Below, in pieces: positions 1 to 5,555 of a DNA stretch of 6,685 bases. The translations under genes and the position numbers were made by a program. The stretch comes from Chloroflexi bacterium UBA6019 (lineage in GTDB: Bacteria > Chloroflexota > Dormibacteria > Dormibacterales > Dormibacteraceae), in NCBI GenBank assembly GCA_002427995.1, contig DIZV01000035.1, positions 1 to 6,685 of the forward strand, read 5' to 3'. Below the pieces are notes generated by a model. It saw only the letters and a list, made by a program, of their open reading frames with translations. It searched no databases and had not been told where the DNA came from. Numbering within the stretch: position 1 is the first letter of the stretch; each line of letters begins with the position of its first letter.

Positions 1-2801
1 GGACGCGGGTGCTTCCCGCGAGGAGCAGCGCGTCGCGGACACCTGTGAACGCCTCCGAACCGCACTGTGAAGTCCACCAGCAGGATGGCGTTGCTGACGA
101 CGATCCCGAATACCATCAGCACGCCGAGAAGAGCCGGGAGACCGAGGGGCTGCTGGGTCACGAAGAGGGCGAGACTGGCCCCGACCAACGCCAGCGGCAT
201 GCTGAGCAGGATCACGAACGGGGTCACGACCGATCGGAAGAAACCGACCAGGATCAGGAAGACCAGCGCCACGGCGACGCCGATCGCGATGAACATCTGC
301 TTGAAGGAATCGGCGATCTCGGCGCTGGCGCCGCCGGTCGCGAGGGTCACGCCGGCGGGCAGGACGAGACCCTTCAGGTAGGTGGTCGAGGCGCGCGCCG
401 ATGCGCCATTTGTGTCCTGGCTCGTGAAGTCGGCCGACACGGTGACGTTGCGGACGCCGTCCTGGCGATCGATGCCATTGGGAGCCTGCTGCCGGGTGAT
501 GGTGGCGACGTCCTGAAGTTGGGTCCCGGCGCCGATGGGGAGCAGGGCGAGGTTGACCTCGGTGACCGCGGCCGGGTCGACCCTCAGAATCACCGCCGGC
601 CCACCGGGACCGAGCGTCCCCATTGGCTGGGGGCCGAGCGCGGCAGCCACCGCGAAGGCCGCGCTCTTCGGCGAGACGCCCCTGGCGGAGGCCTTGGCGG
701 GGTCCACCTGCACTGTGATCTGAGGTCGGGCGGCGGAGAGGTCGGACTTGACATTGGCCAGCTCGCCATCCTTCTGGAGGGCTGCGACCACCGCGTCCGA
801 GGCCTGGCGGAGCGCGTTGTCATCCCGGCCGGCGAGGGTCACCGCGAAGGCGGATGACGGCGGGCCGAAACTCTGCACCGCCAGCGTGCCGCTGCCCTGT
901 CCGTAGAGTTCGTCGAGTGTTCGCTGGAGGCGGGCGCGGACCGCCTCGGCCTTCTTCGAGTCCTTCACGATCACGCTTACCGCCGCGACGTTGGTTGCCG
1001 CTGCCAGCGTCAGGCCCTGGAAATTGCCGCTGCCGACGGTCACGTTGACGACGCGCACGTCACCGTCGGCGGTCGCCGCGGACTCGAAGTCACGAACCTT
1101 CGCGGAGGTCTGCTCGGTGGTGGTCCCGGGCGGCAGGTTGATCGCTCCGGTGATGATCTTCGAGCCGCCGGAGGAGAAGAAGTTGACAGGGACCCTGGAC
1201 ACGCTGAAGAGCGAGACTCCGAGCAGGACGGCGGCCGCGAGAAGGATCAGAGCCTTGTTGCGGGGCCTACCCAGGGACCACGCCAGCGCCGGCCGGTAGC
1301 CGGCCGCAAGCCCACCCTCGCCCGCCGGGCGTGGGATCCGCTGGAGGAAGAAGCTGACCAGCACCGGGACCAGGGTCAGGGAGACCACGAGTGAGGCCAC
1401 GAGGGCGATCACCACGGTCAGCGAGAAAGGCAGGAAGAACTTGCTGATGATCCCGCCCACAGTCCCGATCGGGAGGAAGACGGCGATCGTCGTCAGCGTC
1501 GTCGAGAGGACAGGCGCCGAGACTTCGGTCGCTCCGAGGTAGGCGGCGTCGCGGGGAGTGCGGCCGGTCTGGAGGTAGCGGTAGGAATTCTCGAGGACGA
1601 CGATCGCGTCGTCGACGATGCGGCCGATCGCGATCGTCAGGCCGGCCAGCGTGAGCACGTTGAGGGAATAGCCGAACAGCTTGGTCCCGAGCAGCCCAAC
1701 CAGGACGCTGGTCGGTAGGGAGACCGCCGTCACCAGGGTGGCGCGGACGCTGCGAAGGAAGAGGAAGATCACCAGAACCGCGAGGGCGGCCCCGATCAGA
1801 CCCTCCTCGACCAGGCCGTTGATCGAACCCTTGATCCCGTCGGCGGCGTTGCTGATCACGGTCACGCGATCGTTCGGGTCGAGCTTGAGCGAACTCATCT
1901 TGGCCTGAACGTCGCCGCTCAGCGTCACCGCGTTGGCGCCGCTCGCCTTGGTGACCTGGACCGCCAGCGATGGCCTGCCGTCGGTCCGAGAGATCCCGTT
2001 GACGGGCGCCGTCCCGGCGGCGACGGTCGCGATGTCGCCGAGCCGGACCGGACCGCCCGGACCGCCGCCGACAGTGATCGCCTTCAGGTCATCGGCGGTG
2101 CGGGCTGTCGAGACGACCTCGACCGGGACGGTCTGGGTGCCCTGGTTCAGCTCGCCGGCGGGAAGGTCGACCTGGGCGCCGCTCAGGGCACCCTGGACCT
2201 GGGCCGCGCTGATCTTCTTCAGGGCCATCCGGACCGGGTCAAGAGTGATCGTCACCTGGGGCTGCTCGCCGCCGACGACCTGAACCTGGGCGACTCCGTT
2301 GACGCCCTGAAGGGCCGGCGCGATGACATCCTTCGCCTCGGCCGTCACCCGGGCCAGGTTGCCGTCGTCCGCAGCCACGGAGTAGGTGAGGCTGGGAAAG
2401 GCGGAGAAGGAGAAGGTCTGGACGACCGGCCTCCCGGTTCCGGGCGGCAGGTTGAGGCGGGCGAGGCGGGTGTTGACGGCGTCGGTGTCGTCCTTCAGCT
2501 GGCTGTCCAGGCCAAAGGTGACGGAGACGGTCGAGAAGCCCTCCGAGGACCGCGACTGGACATGCTTCAGATTGGCGATGCCGCCGAGCGCGGCGCTCAT
2601 CGGCTGGGAGATGTCGCGATCGACGACCTCGGGGCCCGCGCCCGGATCGGCGGTGACGATGAAGACCTGTGGAAAGCTGATGTCAGGCAGCAGCTCCTGG
2701 TTGAGGTTGAAAGTGGCGAAGACCCCGGCTCCCATCATCAGGACGGAAACGAGGATGACCACGGGTCGGTTGGTCAGGCACCAGCGGATGATTGCTCGCA
2801 C
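1..2801 (-). CDS. RND (HAE1/SwrC-like) multidrug or lipid exporter, C-terminus outside window, probable frameshift near its visible end
   Basis: This is an inner-membrane, proton-driven RND permease. About 930 codons are visible of a family length near 1030-1060. From the GTG start it reads MRAIIRW, then TM1 (about residues 14-33), then the HAE1 signature ELLPDISFPQV. The first large extracytoplasmic loop runs to about residue 333. TM2 is at about 335-350, and TM4 holds TIAIGRIVDDAIVVLEN with the paired aspartates D397/D398, equivalent to AcrB D407/D408 of the proton relay. TM7 is at about 517-535, followed by the second large loop to about 834, TM8 at 837-856, TM9 at 860-880 and TM10 at 893-911. 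TM10 reads VSNAILLVDF, with serine where AcrB has the relay lysine K940; SwrC-type pumps usually have T or S there. No adaptor or TolC gene is visible. After residue 911 the reading frame loses family similarity, which resumes one frame over. The family assignment is very secure; the substrate is unknown. Confidence 0.95.
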   Translation of the reverse strand, partial: MRAIIRWCLTNRPVVILVSVLMMGAGVFATFNLNQELLPDISFPQVFIVTADPGAGPEVVDRDISQPMSAALGGIANLKHVQSRSSEGFSTVSVTFGLDSQLKDDTDAVNTRLARLNLPPGTGRPVVQTFSFSAFPSLTYSVAADDGNLARVTAEAKDVIAPALQGVNGVAQVQVVGGEQPQVTITLDPVRMALKKISAAQVQGALSGAQVDLPAGELNQGTQTVPVEVVSTARTADDLKAITVGGGPGGPVRLGDIATVAAGTAPVNGISRTDGRPSLAVQVTKASGANAVTLSGDVQAKMSSLKLDPNDRVTVISNAADGIKGSINGLVEEGLIGAALAVLVIFLFLRSVRATLVTAVSLPTSVLVGLLGTKLFGYSLNVLTLAGLTIAIGRIVDDAIVVLENSYRYLQTGRTPRDAAYLGATEVSAPVLSTTLTTIAVFLPIGTVGGIISKFFLPFSLTVVIALVASLVVSLTLVPVLVSFFLQRIPRPAGEGGLAAGYRPALAWSLGRPRNKALILLAAAVLLGVSLFSVSRVPVNFFSSGGSKIITGAINLPPGTTTEQTSAKVRDFESAATADGDVRVVNVTVGSGNFQGLTLAAATNVAAVSVIVKDSKKAEAVRARLQRTLDELYGQGSGTLAVQSFGPPSSAFAVTLAGRDDNALRQASDAVVAALQKDGELANVKSDLSAARPQITVQVDPAKASARGVSPKSAAFAVAAALGPQPMGTLGPGGPAVILRVDPAAVTEVNLALLPIGAGTQLQDVATITRQQAPNGIDRQDGVRNVTVSADFTSQDTNGASARASTTYLKGLVLPAGVTLATGGASAEIADSFKQMFIAIGVAVALVFLILVGFFRSVVTPFVILLSMPLALVGASLALFVTQQPLGLPALLGVLMVFGIVVSNAILLVDFTVRFGGVHRCPRRAAPRGKHPR
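48..62 (-). other. Probable single-base frameshift in the RND gene
   Basis: Up to LVDFTVR (about position 60) the main frame matches RND permeases. Below that it reads FGGVHRCPRRAAP, which looks unlike the family. The frame shifted by one base reads SEAFT then GVRDALLLAGSTRV, the expected cytoplasmic segment after TM10 in RND pumps. Removing one of the two A bases at 58-59 (plus strand) joins the two into a continuous and plausible protein. Neither frame meets a stop before the window edge. A sequencing or assembly error and a real disabling mutation both fit. Confidence 0.8.
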
Positions 2802-2968
2802 GGTCAGTAAACAACCTCATCGGCGGAAGCCGAATTCCGAATCAATCTGCAAAAAGCGTCGGCGCGACCTTCGTTTCGAGGGTGGCCGCGTCGTCCTCCC
2901 GGATAGAGCACCGCAGCGCCCGAAAATGTGACTGAGCCAGGTTTGCCACCCGTACTGCGCGTGGCCCT
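2802..2968. other. Non-coding gap between the CBS-BON and RND genes
   Basis: These 167 bases separate the CBS-BON stop from the RND start. On the minus strand the part nearest the RND gene is relatively AT-rich (around 2830-2860) and carries a 7-base near-tandem repeat, ATTCGGA/ATTCGGC, which could mark a promoter or operator region. I see no convincing -35/-10 pair and no strong terminator. A 5-bp stem (2945-2949 with 2961-2965) sits just after the CBS-BON stop but is too weak to call a terminator. Confidence 0.5.
2815..2818 (-). promoter_or_regulatory. Weak ribosome binding site that bears on the RND start
   Basis: The minus strand reads GAGG here. It lies 13 nt before the GTG at 2801 and only 7 nt before an in-frame CTG at 2807. 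An in-frame TGA at 2817-2819 rules out any start further upstream. I chose GTG because the resulting N-terminus (MRAIIRW) fits the family, but the CTG has the better spacing and would add two residues. Confidence 0.45.
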
Positions 2969-3610
2969 TCAGCGAACGGCCTGCACCTGGCGCTCGCCGG
3001 TGTCGTCCTTCCGGTGGTTCAAGCCGGACTCCACCGCCACCACGCCCTCTACCCGCTGAACGAATTCCAGCACCAACCGCGCCTGGCCTCGCTGCTCGAT
3101 CTCACCGGAGATGTGCACCACCCCCTGGCGAACTTCGATCTCGAGGGCTCCGCGAGCGATCCCGAAGGTGCGGGGCAGCAGCTCTTCATCGATCTCGCGC
3201 CGGATCGACTCATCGGAGCGCAGGAAAACCTTCAACAGGTCGCCCCGGGCCACGATCCCGATCAAGCGGCCGCCGCCATCAGTCACCGGAAGGTGGCGGA
3301 CCGACGACCGATGCATGAGTCGGGCAGCCTGGGCGACGGCGGTCCCGGGCGCAACTGTGACCACGGTTCGAGTCATTGCCTCGCCGGCAGTGCGCGCCGA
3401 TCCCCTCGGCTCCGCGTTGCCGCCCTTCACCTCCTCTTTACGGAGCAGGTCGGACTCGCTCAGGATGCCGAGCAAGCGACCAGACCCATCGACAACCGGG
3501 AGCGCTCCGATGCGGTGCAGGCCCACCATGTCCACGCACTCCTTGAATGGCGTGTCGGCGAGCACGTGGACCACGTCAGTGGTCATCACTTCCTCGACTT
3601 TCCAGCTCAT
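2969..3610 (-). CDS. CBS-CBS-BON domain protein
   Basis: This is a 213-residue, probably cytoplasmic or membrane-peripheral protein. Two CBS repeats form one Bateman module: CBS1 at about 8-56 (VMTTDVV to GILSESDLL) and CBS2 at about 79-127 (MTRTVVTV to GIVARGDLL). Both end in the G-I-x-x-x-x-D-L-L pattern that commonly contacts the ribose or phosphate of adenine nucleotides. A BON domain follows at about 135-198 (DESIRREIDEELL, then GVVHISGEI and VEGVVAVESGLNH). BON domains are linked to phospholipid or membrane-surface interaction. The expected role is energy- or nucleotide-dependent sensing, with the BON domain as output; the partner is not known. ATG at 3610 is chosen because AGGAGG lies 11 nt upstream; an in-frame GTG at 3649 would place that site inside the coding region. 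No signal peptide is visible. Domain assignment is firm, function is inferred. Confidence 0.93.
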   Translation of the reverse strand: MSWKVEEVMTTDVVHVLADTPFKECVDMVGLHRIGALPVVDGSGRLLGILSESDLLRKEEVKGGNAEPRGSARTAGEAMTRTVVTVAPGTAVAQAARLMHRSSVRHLPVTDGGGRLIGIVARGDLLKVFLRSDESIRREIDEELLPRTFGIARGALEIEVRQGVVHISGEIEQRGQARLVLEFVQRVEGVVAVESGLNHRKDDTGERQVQAVR

Positions 3611-3621
3611 TTCCGGATCAA

Positions 3622-3627
3622 CCTCCT
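3622..3627 (-). promoter_or_regulatory. Shine-Dalgarno site deciding the CBS-BON start
   Basis: A full AGGAGG on the minus strand lies 11 nt before ATG at 3610. It favours that ATG over the in-frame GTG at 3649, which has no comparable site upstream and would add 13 residues that do not belong to the CBS fold. Confidence 0.75.
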
Positions 3628-3655
3628 GGCAGGGACGAGATTGATTCACAGGATC

Positions 3656-3675
3656 GTCCGGCTCGCGGGCCGGAC
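3656..3675 (-). repeat. Perfect 7-bp inverted repeat in the CBS-BON leader
   Basis: Arms at 3656-3662 (GTCCGGC) and 3669-3675 (GCCGGAC) enclose a 6-nt loop. The hairpin lies about 45 nt before the CBS-BON start. It has no T-run after it on either strand, so it may be an operator, a leader-RNA structure or simply a chance feature of GC-rich DNA. Confidence 0.5.
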
Positions 3676-3882
3676 CTAGGGCCGTTGGTCACGCTCCGAA
3701 CAGGACCACTCGGCCTCCGAGCCCCGGGCTCCCTATCGCCGGAGCTTGTGCGGGTTGGGTCGGGTGGACTCGAACGGGAGCTTCTGGGCGTGCTCCCGAA
3801 GCGGGCCGGCGCGCGCGCGTTCGCCGCGGATGCCCAGCCGCTCGCCGCCGCAGTTCCGTTCTCAACCTGGCGAGTTGCCCCG

Positions 3883-4353
3883 TCAGGACGCGGCGCTGAT
3901 CTCCTTACCGCCGACTTTCGCCAACTCCGGCAGGGTGGGCGAGCGGTCGACGAGGACTGCGGCGTGGGCGAGGCGGATGACCCCATGGGTGACGCTGCCG
4001 AGGAACACGCCGGCGATATCAGACAGCCCGCGCGAGCCCATCACAATGAGGTCGCAGTCCTTTTCCTTGGCGACCTCGACGATCCGCCCCGGGATCTGTC
4101 CGATGAAGCCGATGCACACCTCGCCTTTGGCGTCGATCCCGGCTGTCCTGACCGTCTCGATCGCGTCGGCGACCAGCTGGTCGGCGCTCTCCTGGGTGAC
4201 AAGGGGGAAGGAACCGGCCCGGCCGAGGTCATGCTCGTGGACGTGCAGGATGTAGACGCTGGCCTGGAACTTCTTGGCCACCTCGATTGCGGTCGGTACC
4301 GCGTTGCTCGAGTAGTCGGAGCCGTCGATCGCGACGAGGATGTTCTTGAACAT
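3883..4353 (-). CDS. Universal stress protein, single UspA domain, ATP-binding type
   Basis: This is a 156-residue cytoplasmic protein of the usual single-domain Usp length. It begins MFKNILVAIDGSDYS, with the conserved D10 that contacts the adenine. The ATP loop is complete: G106-S-R-G109, nine residues, then G119-S120-V-T, matching G-x2-G-x9-G-S/T. This places it with the ATP-binding UspA subgroup rather than the non-binding one. Residues 33-38 (VYILHV) are the second core strand, and AAVLVDRSP (131-139) stands where the family often has CPVLVVR. A charged tail of about 17 residues follows. Usp proteins help cells survive starvation, oxidative stress or low oxygen; the specific trigger here is unknown. 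ATG at 4353 is preceded by GGGAGG at 8 nt, so a longer frame starting at 4392 is rejected. It lies downstream of the 17M-like gene, separated by a strong hairpin. Confidence 0.96.
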   Translation of the reverse strand: MFKNILVAIDGSDYSSNAVPTAIEVAKKFQASVYILHVHEHDLGRAGSFPLVTQESADQLVADAIETVRTAGIDAKGEVCIGFIGQIPGRIVEVAKEKDCDLIVMGSRGLSDIAGVFLGSVTHGVIRLAHAAVLVDRSPTLPELAKVGGKEISAAS

Positions 4354-4361
4354 GGCTCTGG

Positions 4362-4367
4362 CCTCCC
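4362..4367 (-). promoter_or_regulatory. Shine-Dalgarno site for the UspA-like gene
   Basis: GGGAGG on the minus strand lies 8 nt before ATG at 4353. It selects this start over an in-frame upstream start at 4392 that would add 13 residues ahead of the conserved first strand. Confidence 0.75.
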
Positions 4368-4445
4368 AAGTTGGAATGAATCGGCCGTTCAAGTCTCTTC
4401 CGGCAGTTGCGGGCGAACAGGGCCGAAGGTCCCGATCAGGCCGGG

Positions 4446-4473
4446 CCGGTCGCCGGTCGGGTCCCGGTCGCCG
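4446..4473. repeat. Short direct repeat upstream of the UspA-like gene
   Basis: The 10-mer CCGGTCGCCG occurs at 4446-4455 and again at 4464-4473, 18 bp apart start to start. It lies about 90-120 bp before the UspA-like start, a position suitable for a regulator site. In sequence this GC-rich, a short repeat can arise by chance. Confidence 0.3.
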
Positions 4474-4485
4474 CCGAGGTCCTCA

Positions 4486-4515
4486 GCCGGAGGCGCCCGG
4501 GCGGGCGCCTCCGGC
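4486..4515 (-). terminator. Strong GC-rich hairpin after the 17M-like gene, probable terminator or attenuator
   Basis: A perfect inverted repeat has arms at 4486-4497 (GCCGGAGGCGCC) and 4504-4515 (GGCGCCTCCGGC). The 6-nt spacer can close by one more C-G pair, giving 13 bp and a 4-nt loop. It begins 13 nt after the 17M-like TGA stop. The expected U-run is absent (the minus strand continues TGAGGACC), so it would be the tail-less type of terminator described in high-GC bacteria, or an RNA-stabilising 3' end. Confidence 0.7.
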
Positions 4516-4528
4516 ACTCAGGGGCGCG

Positions 4529-5107
4529 TCAGACGATGGGGCGCACCGGGCGGCTGGCGTCAGCCGGGGATTCGACGACTCGGTCGACGGTGTCGCTGAT
4601 CGGACCACCGGCAGGTCGCGTCCTCGCGTCGTAGGCGCCGAGCTGGCGCATGATGTCCGCCGCCTCCTCGCGGCGCTCATCGGCGCGGACGGTCACGATC
4701 GACTTGCCACCTTTGAACTCGCCCTCGTAATAGGCGGCCTCCTGGTCGGGCACTCCCATGCCATGGAGCAGGCCGGCGAGTCCGCCCACGGCTCCGCCGG
4801 CGACAGCGCCGGCGACGATGCCCGCGAGCAGACCGCCCGCGATCACGGGACCGATCCCCGGGATGACGAGCGCCGCGAGGGCACCGAGGATGCCGCCGAC
4901 GGCACCGCCTGTCAGCGAGCCGCGCGAGGCCCCGGCCAGAGCTCCCTTGGCCTCGGCGTGGCCGTCACCGGACTCGTGCCCCGTCGGGTCTCCGTGGCCG
5001 ACAAAGCCGATCTGCTCGTGCGTGAAGCCGGCTGCCTCGAGTGCCGCAACCGCTGAATGGGCTGCCGAACGATCCTCGAATACTCCCACGACGGTAGAGC
5101 TTTCCAT
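4529..5107 (-). CDS. General stress protein 17M/YflT-like protein with glycine-zipper hydrophobic core
   Basis: This is a 192-residue protein of unknown biochemical role. Residues 4-36 (STVVGVFEDRSAAHSAVAAL, then AAGFTHEQIGFV) match the YflT/general stress protein 17M start, a ferredoxin-like strand-helix-strand. A His/Gly/Asp-rich linker (37-53) leads into a Gly/Ala-rich hydrophobic stretch at about 63-118 with repeated GG and GxxxG spacing and a central VIPGIGPVIAG, suggesting a membrane hairpin. A second conserved block follows (YYEGEFKGGKSIVTVRADER, 126-145), then a helix, DIMRQLGAYD, and a Pro/Arg-rich tail. In Bacillus the YflT family belongs to the general stress response; a similar use here is inferred. 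ATG at 5107 has AAGAGG at 8 nt; the frame is open to 5167, but that extension lacks family character. The next gene downstream is the UspA-like gene, beyond a hairpin. Confidence 0.88.
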   Translation of the reverse strand: MESSTVVGVFEDRSAAHSAVAALEAAGFTHEQIGFVGHGDPTGHESGDGHAEAKGALAGASRGSLTGGAVGGILGALAALVIPGIGPVIAGGLLAGIVAGAVAGGAVGGLAGLLHGMGVPDQEAAYYEGEFKGGKSIVTVRADERREEAADIMRQLGAYDARTRPAGGPISDTVDRVVESPADASRPVRPIV

Positions 5108-5159
5108 GCCTTGAACCTCTTGCTTCCGAACGGCCGGGATCTCCCTCAAGCCTATCAGG

Positions 5160-5193
5160 AGTATCACATAAGCGATCAGCGGCGTTACACCAA
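5160..5193 (-). promoter_or_regulatory. Candidate promoter of the 17M-like gene
   Basis: In the 121-base gap before the 17M-like gene the minus strand has TTGGTG (5188-5193), a 17-nt spacer, and TATGTG (5165-5170). The overlapping TGTGATACT (5160-5168) resembles an extended -10 element. Matches to the vegetative consensus are partial, and no clear SigB-type pair is seen. The position, 53-86 nt before the start codon, is reasonable. Confidence 0.25.
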
Positions 5194-5228
5194 ACTGGAC
5201 GGATCGAGGGTGGCCTGGCCGGGCGGGA

Positions 5229-5555
5229 TTAAGGCTGAAGTGGCACCGGTACGGAGAGGAGGGGCATGAACTGGTGGGCCGCGTGCATGTCCCGATCGTG
5301 GATCGATCCCTGTGGTTCGCGCCGCGGGTAGGAGATCTTGATGACGCGCAGTTTCGGCACCCGGAAGATCTGGATCATGGTGGCGGGGACCTTGTAGCGG
5401 CCCGCGATAAGTTCTGGGGTCAGCACATTCTCGGCGGCGGCGAGTTGGTAGTCCTCATCGGTCCGGAGAAAGATGTCGATCGTCACCCAGAACGGCCCGG
5501 CGTTCTTGGAACGGATCTGGTCAGCCAACGTGCCGAGCGTCCGGTTGCCGGTCAT
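5229..5555 (-). CDS. DUF4387 family protein, partner of the AtuA-like protein
   Basis: This is a 108-residue cytoplasmic protein of the usual DUF4387 length. The family pattern is clear: TLGTLADQIRSKNAGPFWVT at residues 6-25, then IDIFLRTDEDYQLA, NVLTPELIAGRYKVP, and a C-terminal part with HAAHQFMPLLSVPVP. The RSKNAGPF block and the closing QFMPLL-x-VPVP are characteristic. No catalytic role is established for this family. It is commonly encoded next to DUF1446/AtuA-like proteins, and in some proteins a similar small domain is fused to the AtuA-like part, which suggests one functional unit. The ATG shares its A with the upstream TGA stop (TGATG) and lacks a good Shine-Dalgarno site, so translation probably depends on ribosomes finishing the upstream gene. 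Confidence 0.9.
   Translation of the reverse strand: MTGNRTLGTLADQIRSKNAGPFWVTIDIFLRTDEDYQLAAAENVLTPELIAGRYKVPATMIQIFRVPKLRVIKISYPRREPQGSIHDRDMHAAHQFMPLLSVPVPLQP

Larger units (their letters stand above)
3611..3882. other. Non-coding stretch between UspA-like and CBS-BON genes
   Basis: This stretch of 272 bases is GC-rich, with an alternating GCGCGCGCG run near 3811-3819. Apart from the Shine-Dalgarno site and the 7-bp hairpin close to the CBS-BON start I see no gene. Open frames on both strands here have arginine-, proline- and serine-rich translations typical of shadow frames in high-GC DNA. Its length suggests that the CBS-BON gene has its own promoter, but I cannot point to one. Confidence 0.55.

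Noticed and set aside
48..62. Programmed ribosomal frameshifting in the RND gene
   Set aside because: No slippery heptamer or downstream structure is evident, and RND pumps are not known to use it. A sequence error or mutation is simpler.
9..857. Long plus-strand open frame (282 codons) opposite the RND gene
   Set aside because: It is antisense to clear RND coding sequence. Its Asp/Glu/Gly/Arg/His-rich translation has no recognisable domain, as expected for a shadow frame in GC-rich DNA.
2945..2965. Possible terminator after the CBS-BON gene
   Set aside because: Only a 5-bp stem with an 11-nt loop and no T-run; too weak to call.
3014..3679. Plus-strand open frame of 221 codons opposite the CBS-BON gene
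   Set aside because: His- and Asp-rich mirror of the CBS-BON reading frame with no domain of its own.
3809..3820. Alternating GC run as a possible Z-DNA or regulatory element
   Set aside because: Too short, and expected by chance at this base composition.
3547..4599. Plus-strand open frame of 350 codons
   Set aside because: It spans the antisense of the UspA-like gene, parts of its neighbours and two non-coding gaps, with an Arg/Gly/Asp-rich low-complexity translation. The minus-strand genes explain the conservation seen here.
4340..5056. Plus-strand open frame of 238 codons opposite the 17M-like gene
   Set aside because: Arg/Gly/Ala-rich translation antisense to a recognised gene; no start-site signal or domain.
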